A stretch of DNA of 16,110 bases from Anaerolineaceae bacterium UBA4890 (lineage in GTDB: Bacteria > Chloroflexota > Anaerolineae > Anaerolineales > Anaerolineaceae). A program made the translations under genes and the position numbers. Position 1 is the stretch's first letter; every line of letters begins with the position of its first letter. Shown here piece by piece: positions 6,824-14,273 of the stretch. The DNA lies in the NCBI GenBank assembly GCA_002399085.1, contig DHCY01000008.1:1-16110 (forward strand), written 5' to 3'. Below the pieces are notes generated by a model. The model saw nothing but the letters and a program-made list of their open reading frames with translations. It had not been told where the DNA came from and ran no database searches.

Positions 6824-7711
6824 ATGATTAATTATTACGAACTTCTCAGGTTACAAAATAATGCGCAGCAGGTCGAGATAGAAAACAGGCTGGATGAACA
6901 GTATCAAAAATGGCGTGCCCTTGTAACCCATCACGACCCTGCGGTTGTTACACAGGCTAACCAGGCGCTGCAAACCATCGAGCAAGCCCGGGCAGTACTG
7001 CTGGATCCCTTGAGAAGGCAGGATTACAACCGGAAACTTTCCGAGGAGTTAGCAACTTCTGCCGGGCTTTTGGACCCTGACCTGGTACTTACGCAACCTT
7101 CCTACAGCGGCGCGATGATGACGGGGACACCTATGATTGAAGCAGCAGCAGGAAGTCCCGCCAGCATTGACCGTACAGATGCCTGGATCTGCCAGAATGA
7201 AGATTGCGGAAAAGCCAACCCTATTGGTACTACTTACTGTGTTAAATGCGGCGCGAGTGTTGGCAAAAACTGCCCAAATTGCAATGTCATGGTTGAGGCA
7301 GCAAATACGTTTTGTTCAAGCTGCGGCGTGGACAAGTTGGAATTTTTTGAAGCGAACAAAAGGGAGAATATTGCTTCCTTACGCAAGCAAATCAACACTT
7401 TACAAGAGGATATCAATCTCGCTACATCAAGGCCGGGTAAATACGCTCAACTCCACTCCTCCCAACTTGAACGAAAGGGTAACTGTTTGATAACCCTTGT
7501 TTCATCTGCTGCCTGGGTTTTGGTTTTCGCGCTCGGAGATTGGAATTTAACCGCATTAATTCTTGGTTTAATCGTCTTCTTCATCATATTGACTGTACTG
7601 AGCCTGCTTCAGAATAAAAACGCTGTTGCTGCAAGGGTTGAGGACTCTCTCAAGCCTCAAATTCTCGAACTTGAGCGGTTGATTTCGGAAGTAAAGAAGG
7701 AAACCTATTAA
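6824..7711 (+). CDS. J-domain-like (HHD) double zinc-ribbon membrane protein, paralogue 3
   Basis: A 295-residue protein, an evident tandem duplicate of the gene before it: same order of J-like domain, ribbon pair, helix, two membrane segments and C-terminal coiled coil. The HPD position is THHDP again (His36-His37-Asp38). The first ribbon starts with CQNEDC (Cys123 and Cys128), a CX4C spacing unlike the usual CX2C; the other half, YCVKC, is intact, in contrast to the Asp found in paralogue 2. The second ribbon is normal. AGAGG at 6811-6815 precedes the ATG. The two copies differ at many positions, so the duplication is old and probably selected rather than an assembly artefact. Confidence 0.85.
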   Translation: MINYYELLRLQNNAQQVEIENRLDEQYQKWRALVTHHDPAVVTQANQALQTIEQARAVLLDPLRRQDYNRKLSEELATSAGLLDPDLVLTQPSYSGAMMTGTPMIEAAAGSPASIDRTDAWICQNEDCGKANPIGTTYCVKCGASVGKNCPNCNVMVEAANTFCSSCGVDKLEFFEANKRENIASLRKQINTLQEDINLATSRPGKYAQLHSSQLERKGNCLITLVSSAAWVLVFALGDWNLTALILGLIVFFIILTVLSLLQNKNAVAARVEDSLKPQILELERLISEVKKETY

Positions 7712-7837
7712 TTTCTACTCTCCGGTAAAAAATGGAGATTTAGGAACTGCGCAATCATAAAAAAATAAGAAGGCGACCTAGAGAGATCTTCGCCACACAC
7801 CATTATTAATGTTTTTTGGGAAGGGTAGGGACTAAGC

Positions 7838-10822
7838 ATGCAACCAGCATACCCATACATTTACATCAGCAGTGATTCTCTCGTAAATCAACCTGCGGGC
7901 TTCGACAACATCAACGGCGTAAGCTACAAAGCCCTCTCAGGGGTACACGCCATTTGGGCAGCCCGCATACCTTTCCTGCCAGCGATGGTCTCAGACGACC
8001 TGATCCGCATGGGCAATGACCGCATCGGGCTCGTACAGCGGCGTCAATTCCGCTTCATTTATGATCTTGCCCGAATTCGGGAAAACCTTTCTACCTTTAC
8101 CCTCAGGTTCATTTCTACCCCAAATCCCAGCCCTGGGCAGCCTAACCTCATCGATATGATTTACCTCGGGAAGGTCTTTGGTAAGAATCCCCAGCAAGCC
8201 CTGGTGCTTTCAGAGCGCTTATGGGAGAAATTTTTCAGTCTCTTTCCACTCGAAGAGCCTTTTGGCTATCCAATTGAACCAGTGGTCAATCATGATGAAT
8301 TCCACCATTTTTTTGAACCAATTGATTTCTCCACCCTCTCAGCCGAAAACCTGCTTGAAATTCGCAAGTATGAAGAAATGCCTATTCGCCCAATGGCTTC
8401 CATGGCACCAGTGGAACGTAAAGGTGACTACATTGTTCACCCCTTTGTACCATCCCAGACTTCAAACCCCATGTCCCGCTTTTTTGTTTCGCTTTCATCA
8501 CAGCCTGAAAAGTGTTTTGTTGATGTTAGTCTTCGTCCGACCAAAATGTTTGACCAGGAGATATACAACGTCAGCTTCATGATCGGTCAATTTAAAAAGA
8601 CTGCCAATGAGGATGATGACGTGCCCGAGGAATACATCCGAAAGCGGTCCCAAATCGGAGTGCTGGTTTATGAGGCTTTGATGCTCGAACGTGAGCAACT
8701 TCAGATGGTCAGGGTACACCTGGTTGGCGAGAATGGATCCCCCAGGGGGCTTGCTGAATCACTCGGGTCTGAAATGATGGGAAACGTTGCAAACAAGTAT
8801 CCTACTTCGTGGGTTGCCGCCCAACCAGCTAACGCAGAACAATCCCAAATCGAGTTGAATAATATCCGATACCTGGAGCACGACTTTTGGGGTCACACCA
8901 TTTCCGCCCCTCCTCTGCAGCGCTTGCGCTATCTTTGTTCCTCCCAGGAAGCTTATGGCGCATTCCGATTGCCAATTCCACCTGAATCAGGTTATATACC
9001 AGGTACGCTGGTGCGAAATGAACCTTTTATTTCACCAATTGATGCGTTGGAGCTGCGTGAACAAACTCGCGCGAATAAGGATGACATTCTCTCTCTGCCT
9101 AAGGATACCCGTTCAATTCCAAGCATTAGTCTCGGTCAAATTTATCACCGCGGCACCGCCACCCCTGAAGACTTTGTTGTGCCTATTCCAGACCTCACAC
9201 GGCATGCTTTGATTGCAGGCTCAACCGGCTCGGGCAAGAGCACCACCATTAAGCACATTCTTTCACAGCTCTGGATCGACCACGGCTCACCATTCATGGT
9301 GCTATACCCTGTTGATAAGCCTGATTATCGTGAGTTATTAGGCTTTGATGGCTTGTATAATGATTTGCTATTCTTCACCGTTGGAGACGAAAGCACATCC
9401 CCGTTCCGATTCAACCCCTTTGAGGTTCAACCAGGTGTGTTGGTCAAGACGCATATCTCGCGTATGATGAGCATCTTCGAATCAGCATTCTTATTGGCAG
9501 AGCCACTACCCATGGTTTACCGTGAAGCCTTGCGCAAGGTGTATCGTGAAAAAGGCTGGGACATCGCCATGGATCGTGGCAGCGACGCCCATGAGTATCC
9601 GATTCTGTCAGAGTTTTATGAAGCAATTCAATACATTACTGAAAATCTAAAATATGGACGTGAAGTAGGAGATAATGTTCGCCAGGCTTCGGTTATCCGA
9701 ATCGGAGACTTGCTCGAGAATGTAGGTCTGGCACTGAACGTCCGCAAGTCGATGCCCTTCGATCTAATCCTCAAGCGCCCCACCGTGATGGAACTCGGTC
9801 GTATTGGTTCGACCGATGATATCGCCCTGATGATGGGTTTCTTGCTGATCTCCTTTACTGAGGCTCTTGAAGTCAACCCGCGTCCAAGAACCCAACCGCA
9901 TATCACGGTGGTCGAGGAAGCCCACCGCCTAATGTCAGAGGCCGGCGGAAATTCAGAGGTTAAGGGCAATTCCCGCGGTGGTGCCGGCGAAACCTTTGGC
10001 AACCTTCTGGCAGAAGTGCGTGGATACGGGGAGGGTATCATCATTGCCGAACAGATCCCCACGGTGTTGGTTAAAGGTGCGATCGGTAATACTTACCTCA
10101 AGATTATGCATTGGCTGGAAGACGCGCCAAGTTTCGAGCTGTTCTCAAACGTAACAAATCTCAACCAAAACCAGCGGGTCTCTGCCCGAACACTCAAGCC
10201 AGGCTTTGCCATTGTCCGTAGCACCTACGGTCAGCCGGTTCACCTGAAGGTGCCGGAATTTGGTGACCAGCCCGGCTACGAGTCCGCCAAAGCCAAAAAT
10301 ATTTCCGACAGATTTATTCGCGATCGAATGACGCTAAAAGTCAAGGAGATGGGACTGGAAGACATTCAGCCGATTGAATGGCAGACTGCTTTCACGTCTC
10401 TGCCAGCAGCCCAACCCAAAACCCAGAATATTGCATCCATGCAAGAACAGTGGGTCGTTATCATGCCCATGCGAACCTGTCTCTATTGTTCCGGGCAAAA
10501 AGATTTTAAGTGCAGATACAAGGCTACTGTCACCAAGGCGTTGGAAATTAACCCTTCATTGCTTCAAGGCATTTCCGAACGCACCATGGAATTACTAAGT
10601 GTAAAAAACAGTCTTGAGGTCGGTTTCTTTAGCAAGAATTTCAAGAATTGGTTGGCTAAAGAAATTCCGATTGGAGAAAACGAACTTCAGGATTTATTTT
10701 ATTGCGTCCTTGCTCATCAAGGAAATTGTATGAGGAATCAGCCAGATGCGGTAGAAGCACAGAATAAACGCATGATGCGCTTGTTGAAAGTTGTCTCGGA
10801 AAGAGGGAATAATGGACAGTGA
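7838..10822 (+). CDS. HerA/FtsK-superfamily ATPase (DUF87-like) with Cys-rich C-terminus
   Basis: A 994-residue protein. Residues 1-440 are a domain I do not recognise, without membrane helices. The RecA-type motor follows: Walker A GSTGSGKS (461-468), Walker B ITVVEEAH (689-696, Glu-Glu next to the strand), and FGNLLAEVRGYGEGIII before a Gln-Ile-Pro sensor segment, as in HerA-type ATPases that assemble as hexamers to move DNA or protein. At 751-759 it reads NTYLKIMHWL, where from memory HerA relatives often have an Arg before the last Leu; here it is Trp. The end (about 868-994) contains Cys881, Cys884, Cys892, Cys956, His960 and Cys964, a possible zinc or Fe-S site. A 126-base gap precedes it, and its stop lies inside the next gene. 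VirB4-like conjugative ATPases are an alternative, but no other conjugation gene is present. Confidence 0.88.
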   Translation: MQPAYPYIYISSDSLVNQPAGFDNINGVSYKALSGVHAIWAARIPFLPAMVSDDLIRMGNDRIGLVQRRQFRFIYDLARIRENLSTFTLRFISTPNPSPGQPNLIDMIYLGKVFGKNPQQALVLSERLWEKFFSLFPLEEPFGYPIEPVVNHDEFHHFFEPIDFSTLSAENLLEIRKYEEMPIRPMASMAPVERKGDYIVHPFVPSQTSNPMSRFFVSLSSQPEKCFVDVSLRPTKMFDQEIYNVSFMIGQFKKTANEDDDVPEEYIRKRSQIGVLVYEALMLEREQLQMVRVHLVGENGSPRGLAESLGSEMMGNVANKYPTSWVAAQPANAEQSQIELNNIRYLEHDFWGHTISAPPLQRLRYLCSSQEAYGAFRLPIPPESGYIPGTLVRNEPFISPIDALELREQTRANKDDILSLPKDTRSIPSISLGQIYHRGTATPEDFVVPIPDLTRHALIAGSTGSGKSTTIKHILSQLWIDHGSPFMVLYPVDKPDYRELLGFDGLYNDLLFFTVGDESTSPFRFNPFEVQPGVLVKTHISRMMSIFESAFLLAEPLPMVYREALRKVYREKGWDIAMDRGSDAHEYPILSEFYEAIQYITENLKYGREVGDNVRQASVIRIGDLLENVGLALNVRKSMPFDLILKRPTVMELGRIGSTDDIALMMGFLLISFTEALEVNPRPRTQPHITVVEEAHRLMSEAGGNSEVKGNSRGGAGETFGNLLAEVRGYGEGIIIAEQIPTVLVKGAIGNTYLKIMHWLEDAPSFELFSNVTNLNQNQRVSARTLKPGFAIVRSTYGQPVHLKVPEFGDQPGYESAKAKNISDRFIRDRMTLKVKEMGLEDIQPIEWQTAFTSLPAAQPKTQNIASMQEQWVVIMPMRTCLYCSGQKDFKCRYKATVTKALEINPSLLQGISERTMELLSVKNSLEVGFFSKNFKNWLAKEIPIGENELQDLFYCVLAHQGNCMRNQPDAVEAQNKRMMRLLKVVSERGNNGQ

Positions 10823-12434
10823 TTCAGACGCTTCATTCGATATCGGTGATGTTTCTTCAGATGCTTTTGACACCTCGGATATGCCCGATCTGGATATTGC
10901 TGAAGAGCCTGCCGCCATGGAAGAACTCGTATCGCAAGCAACTGAGAGTGTTGAAACTGAGCCAGTTCCGGAAATGACCGTACCGGAGATGGATACTGCT
11001 CCGGACCTGAATGCTGAGGTTGATGAGAGATTGGACCCGTTAGCGACTGAAAGCCCAAACCTTGAAATGGAGGGCAATTCAGACTTACCTGAGGCGCCAA
11101 TCTCGGCAACCGAGCCTGCATTGAACCAGGAAATGTCACAGAGTGATTTGGAATTGCAATCCTCAATTGCCCAGGATATCGACTTAAATCATATGCAGGA
11201 AGATTTACACCGACAGGTTAATGGCTTACCTTTAGAATCTGACGCCCCCTTCTCGCCGGAATTTGCCTCCGCAGCCCGGGATGCAGCCTGGGAGTTTGAT
11301 GAACAAGAACGAGCCGACATGGAACGTATCAACGATGCAATTGATGAAGTTTACGGTCCTAATGAGGCAACTGGGACTGATTCTATTAATGAAGTTCCCA
11401 CAACAACCTCCGTAGAGACTCTGCCAGATTCGGGTGGTGATAATAGCAACACCGGGGATCTGCCAGCTTCTGAACCAACTGAAGATGTTGAGGTTTCACC
11501 AGGGCAGATGCTTGAAATACCCACTGATTCCAACCTCGATACTACAGATAGCTCACAAAGCTCTGAAATCCCGGAAGAGCCCTCGGTCGACTCACCCGTT
11601 GATATTGGCGCAACCTCGTCGGCAACGGACGCTCAAATGGGTGGTATTGCTGGCTCTGAACAGTTGAGCCCGGATCAAGACTGGGTCGACGTGAGGGAGG
11701 TTGGAGAAACCCAACCTTTTCAAGAAGCGGAGATTGAATCTGACTCCCCAATATACAGCGATGGTGGTTTAGAGTACGAAACAATACCTATGCCGGATAT
11801 TGAAAGAGAACCGAATGTAGAATCCGAAGGTTTTCGAAGTGAAATTTCAGGAGGGTTTGGAAAGGGAACCATCGACGATTCCGATATTCCGGAGGTTGCT
11901 CCGGCATCTTCACAACTTGATCTCAGTGCCGAAGAGGTGAGTTTCAACCAATCCACACTGGATAGCGCAACCGAGGTCGCGGAAAACCTCAGTCAGATTC
12001 AAGAATTACAACCTCAAGTCTGGGAAAGTCTGGGTATCGATGAGCGCTTCACAGCGCTGCAACAGGCAGAAAATACGCTGGCAAATCTTCAAGGCCGACC
12101 TGCCCTCCAAGTCGAGTCTCAAGAAATGGCTCCCAATGAATATGGTTTCTTTGATGGGGAGCGTCTGGTCGTAAACACGAATCACATAGCAGTTGATATG
12201 CCAGTCGATGAGAATCTCGATACTGTTATCCACGAGGGCAGACATGCTTATCAGCAATTCGCTGTTGAAAACCCGGGCACTGTGCCTGAGGCTGTTCGGG
12301 TTGCCTGGGAACAAAATATGGAAAACTATAAACCACAGAGCGTTTATGGCATGGAGATTTATCAAAGTCAACCTATTGAAAATGACGCCTTTAATTTTGC
12401 AGGCACGATAAGGAATGGAGTCTATGGAAAGTAA
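10812..12434 (+). CDS. Acidic, largely disordered protein with C-terminal HEXXH zincin metallopeptidase domain
   Basis: A 540-residue protein starting at ATG 10812 with AAAGAGGGA just upstream, and overlapping the end of the ATPase gene by 11 bases. An upstream ATG at 10791 is in frame but would lie deeper in that gene. Residues 1 to about 390 are strongly acidic, rich in Ser/Glu/Asp/Pro/Thr, with almost no aromatic core, and so likely disordered. Residues about 395-540 form a compact domain with GFFDGERLVVNTNH and then HEGRH (His474, Glu475, His478), the zinc-binding and catalytic motif of zincins. Glu523 in PIENDAF lies 45 residues beyond and is a good third ligand, as in gluzincins. No signal peptide or membrane segment. 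It could be a toxin/effector moved or activated by the ATPase, or a regulatory protease. The substrate is unknown. Confidence 0.85.
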   Translation: MDSDSDASFDIGDVSSDAFDTSDMPDLDIAEEPAAMEELVSQATESVETEPVPEMTVPEMDTAPDLNAEVDERLDPLATESPNLEMEGNSDLPEAPISATEPALNQEMSQSDLELQSSIAQDIDLNHMQEDLHRQVNGLPLESDAPFSPEFASAARDAAWEFDEQERADMERINDAIDEVYGPNEATGTDSINEVPTTTSVETLPDSGGDNSNTGDLPASEPTEDVEVSPGQMLEIPTDSNLDTTDSSQSSEIPEEPSVDSPVDIGATSSATDAQMGGIAGSEQLSPDQDWVDVREVGETQPFQEAEIESDSPIYSDGGLEYETIPMPDIEREPNVESEGFRSEISGGFGKGTIDDSDIPEVAPASSQLDLSAEEVSFNQSTLDSATEVAENLSQIQELQPQVWESLGIDERFTALQQAENTLANLQGRPALQVESQEMAPNEYGFFDGERLVVNTNHIAVDMPVDENLDTVIHEGRHAYQQFAVENPGTVPEAVRVAWEQNMENYKPQSVYGMEIYQSQPIENDAFNFAGTIRNGVYGK

Positions 12435-12750
12435 CTTGTGTTTTACTGCAGATAAATACCAGGAAATCCTGGAAACCCGCTTCAGGATTCCAAGGGAAGA
12501 TGTCCCTTTAATTCTCAACAAGCTCAATAGCGCAGAACCTGTGATCAAGCAGGCATTTGTAGACGTAGTTGAAGGAAAAGATATTGAGTTGGTTGTCCAT
12601 GATATTTCATATCAATTGTTGGTTTCTGATCTTTGTATGACCCCGCTTGCGGCGTTACTGAGCTTGGATTGGGTCATGCGTGAACCGGAAAACGCGCTAA
12701 AAGCGTTTAGAAAAGAAATTGTTCGTTGGAAAATGGAAGGAAAAATATAA
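12424..12750 (+). CDS. Small helical protein of unknown function, coupled to the metallopeptidase
   Basis: A 108-residue protein. ATG 12424 is preferred because AAGGA at 12410-12414 is well placed for it; ATG 12415 is in frame but only directly follows that site. It overlaps the end of the metallopeptidase gene by 11 bases and its TAA overlaps the start of the next gene. The sequence is soluble and predicted mainly helical (ISYQLLVSDLCM, LKAFRKEIVRWKM), without zinc ligands. I do not recognise the family. Its place directly after a possible protease toxin makes immunity, chaperone or adaptor roles worth considering (inference only). Confidence 0.7.
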   Translation: MESNLCFTADKYQEILETRFRIPREDVPLILNKLNSAEPVIKQAFVDVVEGKDIELVVHDISYQLLVSDLCMTPLAALLSLDWVMREPENALKAFRKEIVRWKMEGKI

Positions 12751-14156
12751 TGGGAGAAAATGTTTGCCCAAACTGTAAAAATCCAGTCTCAACTGACGCT
12801 CTGTTTTGTGGTGTTTGCGGCACCAAACTTGCCGTGGTGCCGCAAACCGTTGCCCAGCCGACCCAGGTTGCCTCTCAGCAGCGCTATCCTCAATTGTTCT
12901 CTGAACTGGACTCACTTATAGAGGACGCTGCAAAAAAACGTCCGGGCTCTTTTTTGCCTGGGAGTCAGCTTGAGGAGATTTACAAAGACCTGAAAAAAGA
13001 GCGTGAGCCAAAATTTTCAGCGGCAATACAAATTCTGGACCATTCTTTACCAAAAGGTTCAGGCCCACGCTTGATTTCGATGTTAAATAAAGCGGATATT
13101 TACTCAGAAAACCACAAAGAGGCAGTCTATACGGTCTTGATGAAAATGGACGATCCGCAACTATTTCAAGCGATAACCTTGGATGACTCAGTTAGCCCAA
13201 ATACCGATGGATTCTTCCAGAGTTTGGTTCTGGCGGGTCAGAGTGATGATGTGACTATCAAATGGCTTGGAAAGCAATCGGGCGACCGGAGCGGAAGCTA
13301 CCTGCCCCTGGCATTGCTTTCGCGTATCAATAAGCCCCAAGTCATCGATGCCCTTCTAGAGGGTAGCTCATTTTCATATGACCCCGAGCGAGACAGCAGT
13401 TCAAGCAACCGCTTTGCGCGTGCAATTTTCAGCTCTGGGAGACCGGGCTTCCTGAGGTCTGCAAACAGGGTTATGGGCGTTGTTGGAACCGTAGCAAAAG
13501 CGGTGGCATTGAGTAAGGATATTGCGAATGCAGGGTCACTGGCAGCCCTACCCTATGTGCCGATTGAAATGCTCGAAAACACGCTTACCGGTCTGGCAAG
13601 TACCTGTATGACTCAACGATACCGGCTCGACCTAATCATGAAGCTACTCGCTCAGTACCCCCAAACTTCACTGAATAAATTCTGGCCTGCAGACAAGATT
13701 AATAATGACCACAAAAGATATGTTACCATGGCGGCAATCCTTCTTGCTCGGGGTGAGTCAAATCGTATCACCGACGAAGTCTATAACTACTATCAGGCTA
13801 GACCTGTTAATGCCGGTTTGGATCCAGTGGGTATCTTTTTGCTTGTTTATGCGTTGGTGCGATATCGACGTATGCTCACCGATCGTCGTTGGAATGACTT
13901 TTTGATGGGCCTGACGCTACGAAAGGAGGAATTCATCGCGCGTTCGACCAAGGACTTGATTGTAGTTTATGACTATCCTCCTTTGATAAATCAGGTTGTT
14001 GCCGATAAAAAATATGATGCTTCTGCGCTGGTTTATTCAGCAGTTTTTAACAAGAACCCGGCGAATGCCGCTATCTTCAATGCTGCGCAAAAGAAGGAAG
14101 ATCGTGAATCTCTGGATGGCTGGAAGCAAGATTTTCAATCGTGGGGTTACGTTTGA
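12750..14156 (+). CDS. N-terminal zinc ribbon plus alpha-helical (HEAT/ARM-like) protein
   Basis: A 468-residue protein. The best start is ATG 12750, overlapping the previous TAA, with GGAAGG at 12735-12740; an in-frame ATG at 12726 lies inside the preceding gene. Residues 6-23 are one short zinc ribbon (Cys6/Cys9 and Cys20/Cys23). The rest, about 430 residues, is almost entirely predicted helix in repeated 30-40 residue units, like a HEAT/ARM or other solenoid, with a short hydrophobic stretch near VVGTVAKAVALS that is not convincing as a membrane helix. No catalytic motif is seen. It is the last gene of the cluster and the only soluble zinc-ribbon member, perhaps a scaffold or recognition protein. 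Confidence 0.75.
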   Translation: MGENVCPNCKNPVSTDALFCGVCGTKLAVVPQTVAQPTQVASQQRYPQLFSELDSLIEDAAKKRPGSFLPGSQLEEIYKDLKKEREPKFSAAIQILDHSLPKGSGPRLISMLNKADIYSENHKEAVYTVLMKMDDPQLFQAITLDDSVSPNTDGFFQSLVLAGQSDDVTIKWLGKQSGDRSGSYLPLALLSRINKPQVIDALLEGSSFSYDPERDSSSSNRFARAIFSSGRPGFLRSANRVMGVVGTVAKAVALSKDIANAGSLAALPYVPIEMLENTLTGLASTCMTQRYRLDLIMKLLAQYPQTSLNKFWPADKINNDHKRYVTMAAILLARGESNRITDEVYNYYQARPVNAGLDPVGIFLLVYALVRYRRMLTDRRWNDFLMGLTLRKEEFIARSTKDLIVVYDYPPLINQVVADKKYDASALVYSAVFNKNPANAAIFNAAQKKEDRESLDGWKQDFQSWGYV

Positions 14157-14173
14157 GCCTGACAAGAAACCTG

Positions 14174-14205
14174 GAATCTTTCGGGGCAATCCCCCCGCAA
14201 GATTC
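14174..14205 (+). terminator. Hairpin terminator-like structure after the cluster
   Basis: GAATCTT...AAGATTC (7 base pairs) encloses CGGGG...CCCCG (5 base pairs) with one T/C mismatch between the two stems and a six-base loop. Only AATTT follows, not a long T run, so it is either a weak intrinsic terminator or a 3' end stabiliser. It begins 18 bases after the last gene's stop. Confidence 0.6.
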
Positions 14206-14233
14206 AATTTCACCAACCTTGTTATATCAACGT

Positions 14234-14258
14234 GTCAAGTCAAATGATAATGTTACTG
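14234..14258 (+). repeat. Left terminal inverted repeat of the IS-like element
   Basis: Twenty-five bases containing CAAATGATAATGTTACTG. It pairs with the reverse complement of 15488-15512 with four mismatches. Confidence 0.65.
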
Positions 14259-14273
14259 AATGTTCTTTAACAT

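Noticed and set aside
5898..7711. Tandem genes as an assembly duplication
   Set aside because: The two copies differ at many protein positions, zinc-ligand pattern and spacing, so they are true diverged paralogues.
7719..7738. TCTCC...GGAGA hairpin as a terminator after the third J-like gene
   Set aside because: Only five base pairs with a ten-base loop and no following T run; too weak to call.
7838..10822. Conjugative VirB4/TraC ATPase of an integrative element
   Set aside because: No relaxase, pilus, coupling protein or integrase accompanies it; the FGNLLAEVRGYGEG segment fits HerA-type ATPases better.
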